From Telopea speciosissima (Eukaryota > Streptophyta > Magnoliopsida > Proteales > Proteaceae), in NCBI RefSeq assembly GCF_018873765.1, contig NC_057922.1, forward strand, positions 15,451,563 to 15,515,562: 64,000 nt of DNA, written 5' to 3'. Made by a program: the position numbers and the translations under genes. Shown one piece after another: positions 23,640 to 37,700 of this stretch. Every line of letters begins with the position of its first letter. Within the stretch, counting starts at the first letter, position 1. A model generated the notes under the pieces. That model did not search any database, was not told the origin of the DNA, and worked only from the letters and a program-made list of their open reading frames with translations.

Positions 23640-25420
23640 TTGTGATGTAACAAATATTACAAATAACTTTCCGTATTCAAAATAGGGGACAATTTAAGAT
23701 AAGAAACCTACTGCAAAACATTAAGAAGAACCATGAAACTATGAAAGGATTATATGTAGTCTTACGAAAAATAATTTGATTTCTATGAGCCCACATAAAA
23801 TATAGAGATACATATATAACGCCACAAAACCAATTGAGTTCAAAGTAAGATAATGTTCCAAATTCTAAGAAGGAAAGGAAGAGATTCAAGATGGAGTCAC
23901 TACACAAAGATTCAATTTTCAACTCCAATAATATTATTCAGTCTCGATGCGAATGAGGATGAAATAAATTAGTGCCTAGATAAATAGCCTCCCTAGACAT
24001 TTCTTAATTCCCAAAATATTACTTAACCCTCTCGTTTTTTCACAAGAAACATTTCTACTAAAATACACCCCACTTTTGTGGAGGTTAACATGATGGCCTA
24101 AGAGATCAGAGAAAAGATCTAAGATTGCCTTAATAGTAAACGTCCTCATTAGTAGCACAATAAAGATAAGAGTATCATCTGTGTTTTTTTTCAAGTATGA
24201 AATCTCAGGGGCATCTCTCGCAATCTTAACTCCCTTAAATAAATTCAAATCTCTATAAAGGAGAAGTGAGTGAGAAATCACTTCCATCATGGTTATAAAA
24301 AGTATAAGTGCTAAGAAGACATCCTTGCCTTATCCCTTTCGAGGCCTCAATATTATCAATACTACTCCCTTATAACTCTCATAAAAAAAAACTACTCCCA
24401 TATAACTTGATTGAATACAACATTGAAGAGACTAAATAACCAATTAAATCACACCACATATGATCAAACCTAAAAAATTTAAAGGCAGTCTTAATAAATC
24501 TCCATCATAAACAATCATAAGCCTTAGACATATCTCATAGCAAAATAACCTATCTCACCCTTCTTATGTGCTACGCAATAAAAAATCTCTTGAACAATGA
24601 TAATATTATTTGTAATTTGTCTCCCAAGAATAAAAACTGTTTGAAAAAGTGAAATATACGTATTTAACAAACCCTTCAACCTATTCCCAATAATTCTATA
24701 ATAAAAACATTATATTTAAACAAATAAGCCGAAAATCATCCATCGTAATACAACCTAGTTTTTTAGGAATTAAACAAACTAAAGTATAATTAACCCCAAA
24801 GAGTAAAGTCTGAGTGTGAAAAAAGTTGTTGACGAAAGTCCCCCTTTCATCATGTTTCAAAACTGTTGATAAAAACAAGCCTAAAAACCATCTATACTTG
24901 GGATAAAAACACTTTCTACAATGAATGGGTCTAGAGTATTAGAAGTCGTGTAATCAACAATATAATCAATCATATGCTTTGTAAGGTTCAATTTAAATAT
25001 AGTATGATAAAACCTATTATTCCTATCACCATCATTCATATAAGAATGTTTAAAATTTTGTAACCAGAAAAATTCTTTAACATAAAAAAATGGATAAAAA
25101 ATTCCATTGAATATAATTAAGGTTCAACTTGAGTAAGGCTAGCAAACAGCATGGATCCACAAGAAGAATTTTCTAGAGATATATAATTATCAAAAAAATA
25201 TTTTTTAAAGAATCAACATGTCCAAAAATATTAAATTATAATTTCCCAAAAAAAAGGCAAAAATCAGGATGACAAGTCCAGAATGCTTGATAATGAAATA
25301 ATTTTTTATATGATGAATACACACCTTCAGTTTAAAGAATGATTGGATTATGATAAAGTCAAGAGATGGTAATTTTGTGAGAGAAGCTAAGTGCATTATT
25401 CTAATAGTTTAGTCAAAATC
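23640..25420 (-). pseudogene. Decayed LINE, reverse transcriptase and C-terminal remnants
   Basis: On the minus strand, fragments of a plant L1-type LINE follow in the right order. Near 25070 there is DGDRNNRFYHT, near 24790 a LIPKK...FRLICL segment (reverse-transcriptase start), near 24100-24270 KIARDAPEISYL followed by DDTLIF, and 23677-23928 is a tryptophan-rich C-terminal part. The catalytic FADD box reads NTDD, and many stops and frameshifts break the frame. No intact ends or poly(A) tail were found. Confidence 0.75.
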
Positions 25421-25829
25421 CCATGGTACAAGTGTACAACCATGGAAGTTAGATAGGTAGGGGGAAAAAAGAACAAAGTTTTCGTGCACCAATAGAGGAT
25501 GATTCACCCATCATCCTAGGGTTCATAAACCCCTCCTAAGGTCTTATTATGTTTCAAAATACCCTCTCGATACCCATTCCCGCCCTCTCCTGCCCCTTGG
25601 TGAATGTGATCCCATTCATCTTTTTTTTTAGGTATTGGTAAAATATAATTTTATTGAGAAGAAACCTGTGAACAAGTCGAGACTTCCACCTTACACAGGT
25701 CAAAAAGCCAAGAAATGAAAAGTGGCCAAATTGTTGTGCACAAGATTGACAAGACTTTCCTTGCAAGGCCTAGTAGATAAGGCAAGGACATATCATTTAA
25801 TAGAAAATTATCCTCTCCAATTCCTTAAA

Positions 25830-26113
25830 GCGAGGCAATGCGGCAGTGGAAGGAAAGAAGACCCCCTTGTGGGAGGTAGAAGATCTTGTTGCTGATGTGC
25901 AGCGTCTGGTCCCTTCTTTTCTTCTGTGGTTTTTTGTTGTGTTCCTAGGGCTATGAATATGGTTGTAGATGCCCTAGCAAGGAAGGCCCTGTCACTTGTG
26001 TGTGTGACGGATTGGCCACATTCCATTCAGTGGCTTCATGAGCTCTGTGCGAGTGAAGTCACTAGTTGTATACACTCCCCCTCTCAATAAATCTCCTCTT
26101 TACCAAAAAAAAA
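25830..26113 (+). pseudogene. 5'-truncated LINE, RNase H end with poly(A) tail
   Basis: From about 25946 the plus strand encodes PRAMNMVVDALARKALSL, which is the end of a LINE RNase H domain (N..ADALAR). It continues through VTDWPHSIQWLHELC to a stop near 26088. The element ends in 'ccaaaaaaaaa' at 26104-26113, a LINE-type tail. It runs opposite to the neighbouring LINE remnant and belongs to a separate insertion. Only the last few hundred bases are present, as is usual for truncated reverse transcription. Confidence 0.7.
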
Positions 26114-28200
26114 ATGCTAGGTTGAGATGTCGACACCTGATGGCTGCTACATCCAACTATCCATACCAATGAGCTTGGATCGTTGGATGTAACAACTACC
26201 AAGTGTCAACATCTCCACCTAACACTCCCGTATTGCCACACTTTAAGAATTAAAGAGAATAATAATCCATCATTTACCACCATTTGCATTCTGATTTGGA
26301 AATCATTGACTTTCTAATCTCAATACGCCAGCCACGACACATCAAGTTTTTGTGCTTTCGAACTCTTTATACCGCACGCATCACATTAGACAAATGTTGC
26401 TTTGGTAAGAGGGTTTTGTACAATATCTTTTTGTTATGTTAAGCAAGAACCTCCTCCTTTTTTGAAAGAGAATTACTAGCTCTAAGTACAAAAGCTCGTG
26501 AGAATGTATGGCACCCCTTGGTTCTTGCATATGAAAAAGTAGGGAAAAGAATGTTACCTAATTTCGTGGTCCGCATGGATCGATCTTATGCCTAGACACA
26601 GAAGTGTGTGAAAGTATCATGCTGTTCCCATGGAAAGATAGAAATTTTGCCCTGAACAATGCTTAATTACAGGCACACTCCCATTGGACAACGCACACAT
26701 GCAGGCTCTAGAGGCCCAGACACATACCTGGTCACGTGACTGTCTTTTTCTCTCCCCTTTGAAATGACCCCCTTCCTTTCTATTTGATGCCTCCTCCCAC
26801 ACCCCTATTGGTGTTGTTGCTAGCTTACCGCACTCAGGCGGTGTGTCTATCCCTCTCCCTCAATATTGTTAGCGTAATCCATATCGTATCTATTATCATT
26901 ATTTATGTAGCACAGTTATATTGATGTCAGTTTCTTATCTTTTCTTATTTAGGTTTGAGGGATCGGGTGAATCACCTCATTCGAATTAGATTCGATGCAT
27001 CCAGTCTTGATTCCAATTGATTTTTTATTCCTATTTTTGAATGGTGGCAAATCTAGTTTGATCTTTAATTTTTTGTTTCATTATTTTGTTATTTTAGTCA
27101 GTAAAATAGTAAAAAATCAATATAACTTACCTCTCATAGAAAGATGCCTTAGTTTGTGAAAGCAAAAACTCCAAAATATTCATATATTTTATTAATTCTT
27201 TGCTTATTCTTTCTAATTTCATTTATGAAGTTATAACTGATTTTGGTCAATTTCAATCCAACTAATCAACCAATATCATCCCGATCCCATACTCATGAAC
27301 CTTGATTGAATGACTTAATAAATTTGACAAGTAATTCAAGGAGCATGCCTTAACAGTCAAGTGTTTCCTTGGTTAAACACCCCCAACAAAAGTAGAATTT
27401 CGGTCAACTCCCCCACATGTAGAGTAATAATTCTTCATAGACATGTATATTTTTTTTTACATAAATACCCTTCTAAATATTCTTAATGAGGTTAGGATTC
27501 CAATCCTTTTAATTAACAACATGAAGAGACATTTATGAAATCTAAAAGACACTTGTGTTTGAGATACCTTCACATGCCATGTTCACCAGGAGGAATATAA
27601 TGATAACTGATTAGTGACTCCAAATCTAATTCCGATTTGACGTTAAAAATTGACAAATCAACTAAACAGCCAAGACCAGATTCCTTTATACCAATCAAAC
27701 GGATGAAACTAATAGTCACATATCATGGAATAACCAATCTAACGGCAAGAAATTACATTCACGTGTCACAGAATAATCTTGCTTTAGACAGCGTCAAATC
27801 GTCATTCTCAGTGAGGTCGATCTCATTGTAACATTCTTGAAGAACACCAAGGCATGGCGGCTTCCTTTTTCTCTTCGCTGAACTAAATTAATATTGCCAA
27901 CCCAGAAAATATCGATTAAAAAAATCAATTAAAAATGATAAATATTTAATGGCGAAACAAACCAACTACCATTTGAGTGGGCTCCCAATCATGGAGACAC
28001 GCTTTCCTTGCAGGCGTGTTGGTTTGAAGCAACAGTAAAAATGTTTGTTTCCAAATTCTTAAAATTTCTTATTTTTTTTTTGTGTAAGTTTATCGATTCA
28101 ATTGTTATGGTGTTTTTATTTATTATTTTTTTAATTGATTTTAAACATGTTACCATATTAACCAATTTTCTCGATCAACACCCATTCTTTTACTTGTTCT
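26114..28200. other. Intergenic region upstream of the XBAT32-type gene
   Basis: AT-rich sequence with a dispersed-repeat fragment near 26560-26720 ('cctagacacagaagtgtg', as at 5020 and 6775). No gene is supported. The last several hundred bases before 28791 should contain the promoter and leader of the ligase gene. The sequence 'ttctgttgtgggttgtt.ttgttt' appears twice there (28331 and 28480), a direct repeat in the probable leader. Confidence 0.4.
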
Positions 28201-28790
28201 AAGTTCCATCCAGGAATTCCTTGAATCAGACATATTTTTTGGATCATATACAATCTGGGTTTTGATGAAAACGGCAAATGATGGAGAATTTCTATATGGG
28301 GGTTGATGATCTTTCATTTTTCAGGGAGAATTCTGTTGTGGGTTGTTCTTGTTTCTGTGAGAGTTAAATGCTTTTGAAGAAAAAGAGGGTGGTGTTTTGT
28401 TGGTTCTCTGGTCTCGAGTTCTCGAAGTTGACAAGGTTTATAGGGATAGTCACTTATCGAATTGGACGTTTAGGTTGTAATTCTGTTGTGGGTTGTTTTT
28501 GTTTTGGCTAAACGGTTCTCTGCAGAGAGAGAAAAGGGTTGCTTCCATTTCTGTGACTCTCCTACCTCGAGAAAAGGGAGGCTTCTTCACATTATAACCA
28601 ATTATTTTGGATATAGTTTTGGAAATTCGGTTGGGGTTATTCGTTATTTGATGATGAAGAAGACATTTTTACACAGAGAAGCAGAGGATTTTCACAATAT
28701 GGCTTCTTATGCTATTAGTAAATCTTAAGGGACTTCTACAGAGAAGAGACCAGAATCTTCTCTAATAATAATCTGTAACCTGTGGAAATC

Positions 28791-31700
28791 ATGAGATTTC
28801 TGAACATCATGGGTAATTCTTTTGGGTGCTCTGCTTCTGGGGAGCGCCTGGTTTCTGCTGCGAGAGATGGGGATCTTCAGGAAGCCAAGGCCTTATTGGA
28901 ATATAATCCGCGCCTAGCGAGGTACTCGACTATTGGTGTTCGGAATTCTCCCCTCCATTACTCTGCAGCTCAAGGCCACCATGAGGTAATTCACATATTG
29001 TCTCACTATCTCAGATTCTCAATAGTTTTTTTTTATCAATATCAATCTTATTCTCTTGAATTCACCGTTACTAACAAATTATTTTCTCAACAATGGTTCA
29101 ATTGTATTGAATCTTTAGATTGTCTCTCTCTTGCTTGAATCCGGAGTTGATATTAATCTCAGGAATTACCGTGGCCAGGTAAGCCAATCCAATTGTCTCA
29201 CTGGAATCTGTTGTCCTTATCCTTCATTTTTCTTGAGCTGGATTGGATTTCTTTCCAGCTTACTACTTTTCACAAATTAGACTACCTAAATTTGAATTTG
29301 AAACTAGATTTGATTCTTATTCATAATTGAGTTACTCATCCTGTTGAACAGACTGCTTTGATGCAAGCTTGTCAACATGGTCACTGGGAGGTTGTTCAGA
29401 CTCTCATGATTTTCAAAGCCAATGTAAGATTTTTATTTCATCCAACTATTTCCTATTCCATTGGCAATTAATTGATTTAAAGTTTTCAGGGTAACTCTCT
29501 GAAAGATACTTGGGTAATTGAATTTTAGATTTGCAGAGTAGACTATCTAAATGGGGGTACAGCACTCCATTTTGCTGCCTTAAATGGGCATTCCCGATGC
29601 ATTAGGCTCCTCCTTGTGGATTACATTCCCAACATTCCTGATGTGTGGAATATCCTAAGGAAAAGATCTGCTAAACAAGAATCCACAGAAGAATTTGATG
29701 AAGGGTACACGGACCTTGTTGTTCTCCCTTTTGCTTTTTGATATTCTGGAAACTATTGATTTGTGTAACTTTATTCGGTTTCGTTTTCTTTTGGCCAGTG
29801 CCCTCAACAAAATAATAAATACACCTGCCGATGGAGGTATCACTGCCCTTCATATGGCAGCCCTAAATGGACATGTGGAGACTGTACAATTGCTCTTAGA
29901 CTTAGGTGCCTGCATTTCAGAGGTTACTGTGGAAGATGGTACAACAATTGATCTGATTGGTAATTCACTGTAGTGCTTAATTGTTAATTTCTGATTATTA
30001 CTCATCCTTTGTTACAAAACAATTTATTCTGTCATTTGATCATGGTTGAAGATCCTAGGCAAAATTTTTCCTGTATGATTTTTTTCCCCTTTTGAAAAAG
30101 ATTCAAGGTCTAACCATTCTGATTTAATTTTTTATGTTAGCATAATTTAATAACTTTTGAAATTGTGCATGACAGTTGCCTAAGTGGTTCCATTCTTCTG
30201 ATGATACTCCTAGATGGTTCCTGCTTAGCACTTAGTTTTTTTCCCCCCTTTCTATATGCTACTCATCTCACGGTTGTAACCTACCTATCGGATCATTTTC
30301 TCTGTAATAAGGATTTTGTGAGATTTTTACTATAGACTTAAACAATGCAATACTAATGGAAAATAGATAACAATAGGTTTGTTCTTTTTCACCCTCCCAA
30401 ATAAGCAGAGAGGGAGCCTTGGTCAACTTTGTGTTTTGGTTTTTGATCCCTAGTGTTTTGTTGTGATGCTAGCATTTTTTGGATTCTTTGAGAAATTACC
30501 TACTCTATAATTAAGTTATCAGGAGAAATCGAAGGTTTCTACATTGTATGAGAGCTTGATGAGTATATGTAGGTTTCCATTGCCTAGTGTCAACCTGCTC
30601 ACATATTTTCCTTTTTTTTCCCCCCTCTCTCTCCTCTTCTTCAATTTCATTTGGATTTCTAGTATAAGCATGATGAAAGGAAGAAAATGGTTTGAGCACT
30701 ATGACTTAAGTGATAAGATAATAACCCATCTGGAAATGCTAATCTTTATTTACAATTTTTTACAACAAAAGTTGCCAACTGGCTACCGTTTCTCAGTATA
30801 TGCTTACAGTTCTTGATTTCCATTCACTATGAAACTATTTGGCCTTGTTCACGATCATGTCTTCTGTAAAATCACCTTGTTTCCACTCTGCAGGTGCCGG
30901 AAGCACACCACTTCATTATGCTGCCTGTGGTGGAAATATGAAATGTTGCCAAGTATGTTGACATTATGTTGTAACTGTATTCTATATGGGATGATTAATT
31001 ATGTTTGTTGCAATCTCATCCTGAACGAGCCTATTCTTTATGTGTATCTTGTGATTCAGGTTTTGATTGCCAGGGGTGCCAGCCTAACTGCTGAAAATGC
31101 AAATGGGTATCTCCTTAACTTACAATCTGTATTTTTGTCTTTGTACATAACACAAGATTTTTTTTAGTTTCAACTTTCAATCGGTCAAATATTCAGTTTC
31201 TTGGCCTAGTTTCTGTTTTTAAGAGTAGGCACACATAAGGGCATACAAGAGAAAACTAGAATTTTTTAACAGTTTACCTTTGGGTTTTCATGACCTATTT
31301 ATCTGTATGAGAAATTACACTGCATTTGTTAGATTAGTTCGTCCATCAAATTGGATTGCCAGAATATCATTTAAGTAACTTAAAATTATTTTGAACATTA
31401 TAATACTAAACTGCTACAGTGCCATAAGGCTTGAAGATGAAAATAGTCTTGCGTTTAGATTTGTTCAAACATAGTATGGGATATTTGTTAATTTAGATTG
31501 TCTCATTCCACTTTCCAAGTTTCCCGCAGTAGTGCTAGAATTTAAGATCCAGAACAGCTAGCCTAACCATTGGATTAAATATCTCACCACCAAACCTTTT
31601 TGTCCAGATAGGTGCAGAAAAGATGGTTTGTATTCATATTGAAAACTAACAACATATCTATAATGCTTTGTGCCAGTCATCATATTCCAAAGTTAAACAA

Positions 31701-34700
31701 CATGAAGAAAATTATGCAATTGGAGATACAGAATGCAATCTTAACATCGTGAAAGTATTTGTTTCTTGTAGTAGCACACAAGAGGCATTTTGTTTTCTTC
31801 TACGAAGTCATTAGGGCATTAAAACCAGTTAAGGAAAATGGGACAATTTAAAGTGAGGCACGACTGGATGAAGAAATGAAAGTTGGCACAAGTGTAGAAC
31901 CTGAGAACTAGGCCCAGATTTTGAGAACTGAACATGATTTTTCTACAAAGAATTCGACAAAATTTGTCTGACCGTGAAATCATGCTTTAAATTAAGAAGA
32001 AAATGAGAGAAGGTTCCTAAGGGATTCTGTAAGGGAATGACCCCAAATAAAACAAGGCATTCATTGTTTTTCTGCTTCAGTGGGTGGATTTTGGAATGGC
32101 TGCATGTAAAAAGAAAAAAAAAAAAACTAGTGATGTTTTTCCACATCACTAGTTTATGAATTGCCCTGTCCATAGGGTATCTATAGACACTAACAAACAG
32201 GAGGGCAAATGGTCACAAGCCTCTAAGATTTGGATAAAATCCGGCTCCTGCTTATGGACAGACCTGTCCATTGGGTATCTATGGACGGCCCACCTTTTGT
32301 ACCACATAGCAGGGCTGAAATTTGGTAGATAGGTAGACCCAAGGGTCCCCTACTCACATGTCATGTTTCAGCTCAATTGGGAATTGGCCAAGTGGCAAAA
32401 TAAAGCCTCAAAAAATCAAGGACTGCCAAGAGGGCGTTTTACAATGCTTAGATGATCAAGAAGGTGCATGGCAATAAATGAGATGGTACATACTTGAATT
32501 TAATTATGGGATTTGGCAAGTGGCCAATCCAATTCATGCTCTAGATATCTAATGGTCAGAATTGCCACATCACCAGTCCCCATGGCACAACTAGGTGGGT
32601 TATCCATAGATACTCTATGGATGGGACTGTCCATAAAACCTTTTGCCTTTTTTTGTATATTCCTTTTTCTCTATATTTTAGGGAGAATATATGATCCATA
32701 AGGCATTGGGAAATTCCCAATTATTTGGGTTGAGATCATATAATTTTTCTAACTTCCAATGCAATTTGTGTGAATGCTGCCAAGATGGAGACTTCCTGAG
32801 GAAACTTTCCTTGAGTTCAAATTTTTTTTTTTTAAAATCCAAACATTTATTGCAAGTCCATTTCTCTTTCTTTTTTGAATTATTTAGTGCAAACCAAGAA
32901 TCAAAATTCAGTTGAGGTTCTTTTGAGATCAAATCCAGTAATTTATAGAGAAATCAAATTCCAAATTCAGTCCGGCCTAAATTCACTTAATTTTGTACTT
33001 TTCCTTTTCGCCGGGGGAGAGGGGTCATTAATATTTGCTTTGATTTTTGTTCCATTGTTCAGTTTCATTAAGCTGCTCTACCACAAAAAGTCCTAGGATA
33101 CTAAGAAATGGCTACATAGTTAATATTGTATATATATATCTTTTTTTTTTGCTTATGGAATCCGTTTTCATTATGGATCCCACAATCCCACACAAATATC
33201 TTTATCAATCTGATCATGAATCTTGTTTTTGAGGGGAGATCATAAAATATAACTTTCTAAGAGAAAAGTGATAGTAGGACTTATTAGGCATCCCAACGTC
33301 CTTCCAATGAACAAGTTGCTGCCGTTCTCACCAAAACTTTGTTAGGAGAATGTTACATCTGGAATAGTTAAGCACAAAACTCCTGACGAATCTCTTTTTG
33401 GAGGGCTACATTTGTGATTTATATTTTATACTACAGTAGTGCAGCACTCGGATAATTATTATAATTGTTGTCTATATGTGAGCAAATTCAAATATAATTT
33501 CCTCTTTCATAATAAACAAAAATATGTATAGATATAATGTTCTGGAAAAGGAATATCTACAAGAAGAATTTGCAATAGCTTTCCCAATACAGAATATGTT
33601 TTAGAAGCAAGATTATAGTAGATGCATAAATTGAACCTGCTTTAGAACATGAATATTGAATAATTGTGATCCTAAATAATGATGAAGTTGAGAGCAGAGT
33701 TGTTAATGTTGAGTCGAATTGTAGAACCTCAATCAGGTCTTATTGAATCAAATCAGGATTCGAATCATGAATCTTATAACAGTTCAAGAAAATAATTTGG
33801 AAAAATATAAGAGAATTTTAAAAAATCAGAAATGAAGGAAGAATTAATTATCTATCTAATTAAATGCACCCACAATCAACTCAAAATCATGTAATGAAGA
33901 TTTGGAAACTCATACACATATTAAAACATTCTCATTGGTTTGTAAAGAAGAAAAACTCCAACTAAATGGGGTCTGCTACGTGGAGACTTTTTTTTTTCCA
34001 ATCAGCTCTATTCAAACCATACTTGTTACTAGTCCTAAGCTATGCATCTCTTTCCTCACCACTTATCTTAAAGTCATATTTCAACTGAATCAACTCAATT
34101 AGGGACCTGGTTGCAATTTGTATGAATCACAAGAATCATCCGAATCGGACTCTTGAGTGATACAGATTCAAAGGATTTTTCTGAAAAGAGATTTAACAAG
34201 GGTTTGTGAGTCATTTTCGCACTGATTCACTTTGAATCGTAGGATTCATTGTGTGAATTGGTGGGAGTTCACAACAGAGGCTGCAAACATGTGATATGGA
34301 GCTTGGGAAGGAGATGAAGAAGAATATTATTTTAAGCAAATATAGTAAGGATTTTTCATATGGTACATTTGTGTAGCCAATTCTTGATCCATTGTTGTGA
34401 TGAATGGTCCTTGGATATGTTGCAAGACTTGAGAGTATGCCTTTGTGTTTTCTATTAATCAAACTGTCTTCTTATACCTGCTTTTATTTGTTCAAAGATT
34501 GACACCCTTCATGGTTGCTCGGTCGTGGCATAGAGACTGGCTTGAGGGAATTTTAAGTGTACGGCCACAAGGCCAGCCCCAAGTTCCTCCTTCACCATTC
34601 CTCTCTCTTCCCCTTATGAGCATTGTCAAAATTGCAAGGTAATTACTCTAACTTCTTGTCTCCAACGATCTTCCATTGTATTTAAGTATATAGAATTATC

Positions 34701-37700
34701 CAGATTGTTTCACTTGTAGACCATTGCTTGAATTTTTCATTTGCAGAGAGATTTGAGTGAACTTCCAAACTCTCCCCCCCCCCCCCCTCCCCCCTTTTCC
34801 AATGTGTGTGTCTGTGCTTGTGCTGACCCCCCCAAAAAAAAGGAAAAAGATTCGGACTTTACCAAGTACCAACAAAGCAAGCTGGCATTAGGACATAAAA
34901 TGAGTCAAATCCAGATCAGGAACTTGCAGATCTGGTGCATTTGTGACCCAGAATAGATCAAATTTGGATTCACTAATATGGATCAATATCCACTCCAATA
35001 TCCACATGGTTCAGAACAAGGTTTCTCTGCCTTGTTCATTAGATGCATATGTTATGACCTATTCGAAGTCTAGATCCTGTGTTGCTGGGGAGTTTAACAT
35101 CTATTCCTGCAGGAGATGCAAATAGGCCTTAAAGGCCTTGGAGGCAAACATGCCTTAAAGAGACGCTTTTAATATGTTTTTCCAAACAGGCCTTAGTAGG
35201 CTGTTTAAGATGAATGGTGGCTGGGACCACCAGCTTATTGAGACTAGCTTTGAGCTGGTTTTTTATTTTCTTTTTAATTTCTTATTAGCTTTAGGGGAGA
35301 GGTTTTGTGTACGGTTGTGCATGGTGCACGACCATGACCATGCACAACAACCGTCGGATGGGTTGTGATGAAGCAGGATATGTGATTCCTTAGTTTAATT
35401 GGTGTTGTTCCTTATACCTCAGGATCAAAGTTTGGATCCTAAGGGTGTAGTTTTGACCTTCAAATACAATTTCTTTCCTTGACTTTGGGAAGCTGCCTTC
35501 TTTGTTGAGACTAAGGATCTATCCATGCACCCAAACATCTGGAAAGAATTTATGAAATTTTACAGCAAAGAAGTTCACCCTATTTACTCTTTCAGATTAG
35601 TCCTGCTGTCCTGAACCCACAAAAACCGCTATAACTAATATCGTATGTGATTTTAATTGCATATAAATCTCAATTATCCACCTTGTTACCTAGGAAATTA
35701 TCTGGATAAGAGAAATAAATGCTTTGTTGGAGAGAAAATAGGAATACTTTGAAATGAAATCATATCTTTACCTTTTTGTAAGTGTAACTTTTTTAACCTA
35801 CTATGAGAAGAAAAGATGAGGAAGAGGAGACAACTGTTGAACTTATCAGTCTCCCTCATAATGCTTGTATTTATAATCTCAAATTACAATAGAAAGGGGA
35901 ACTCCTAATCAGATTAGGAATTCCTAATCATGATAGGAAAAGAATTAGAACTAACAACTCACAGTAGAATTAGGACTTGACATAATTAGAAACTAGGACT
36001 CCAACTAGGACTAGGAAAATAGAAGATACACATATCAATCAAATCACTGTTCACGTGAACAGTGTCACATGAACAGTACTTCAACACTTCCCCTCAAGCT
36101 GGATTATACAAATAAGCAAAGAAAGAAGATCCAGCTTGAACTAAAAGGAAAAAAGAAAAGAACATAATAATGCAAACACTCCCCCTCAAGTTGGCGCATA
36201 CAAAGTATTAATGCCCAACGTGAACAAAATGAGAAGAAACTAAGTTGCAGCAGAATCCAACTTGACAGATGAATGTAGCTCCCAAATAAACATTCAAGAA
36301 CTTGAAATAATTGATCTTCAAAACCTGGATGACATGATCAAAAAACCGGACTAGAATTTCTTCCAAAAAAGCGACTTTTAAAGATCTTCAATAGCTAACC
36401 ATGATGAATCTCGATCATCATAATGACATAAGAAGTTAAATAACTAGAGCAGCAAGTAGTGGAAACGAGTTGAATTAGGCAATGGAAAAACACCGTATCA
36501 ACCCAACCGAAAGTCCTCAAGTAGGCAACAACCAAATATCTTCAATACTCTTCAATACTTCAATCTCCCTTACGGCAAACTCAACCCAATAACGAAGGAT
36601 ACCCAATGGCAATGGTGGAGAAAATCGATCTTCTATGTTTTGCACCAATGTTCCGCAAGTTTTGCTTTCTGTAATGTCTGCAGGTGTATTGTACATAATC
36701 CCTCCCTCACGTGTAGTAGTACACGTGGACAAATAACGGAGATTATGTCAAAGATAGTGCAAAAGTATAAACTTCTAGAATTCTCCAAAGGTGCTATGGG
36801 TGTGAAAAAAGGAAGGAATGGCAAAATTGTAACTTACTAGAAGTTTCCAAAGGTGTTATGAGTAAATACCAAAGGTATGGGATATGAAGGGAATTAGAAT
36901 TATTGAAAGAGAACGGTGTTGAAAAAAAAGGATGGCATGGCTGTAAGTTGGTGGAAATCCACTTTTAAATACAATCCAAGCCAAAGGGCAAACTGATAAT
37001 AAACCAGAATTTTCAAGGGTCAATTGGGTAGTCAAATAGGAGAATGTATTAAAAAGGTAATGGCAGTTCCGTAAATAACCAGAATTTTGCAAGGGTCCCT
37101 TGGTAAATAAGAAAGTAATGGGTCATGTAGGGAATTAGATTTATAAATGGGGAACAGACTTGGAAGGGAAAATAAGTAAAGACTATGAAGTAATTGAAGG
37201 CAAAAGTAAGGGCAAAAGTGGGGGCAATAATGGGATTCAGAAAACATAATAATAAAGACACCACGTTTGTGGTTGTCTTCAACCTTCAGAACCTGAGACG
37301 GTAAAGTGAACAGAGAAGCAGCACCGTGGGGGAGAAAAGGGGCATGATGTTGTTTTCTCTCTTCGATCAGCAAACATAGATAATCACACCAGATTCAAAA
37401 TCAGATTCGAAGGAGCAGCAGATATCAACATCTTACTATAGCAACGCAGAAGAATCACCACCACTCCAAGAATCAGCTTACTGTTTGTGGATTCTAAGAG
37501 AAATAAATCAATTCAAACAAATCTCCAGCATCTGGTTTGAAACCAAGAGCAGCAGTGACACTGGTTAGCTGAGCTTCGATCAAACAATTTTCATTGATCA
37601 ATTCCCAACAAATTTCAGGCAGAGTTTGAGCAGAAAAACAGCACATCAATAGCAACCAGAAAACCAGCAAATCGATTTCAAGTCTTCAACCCATGAGCAA

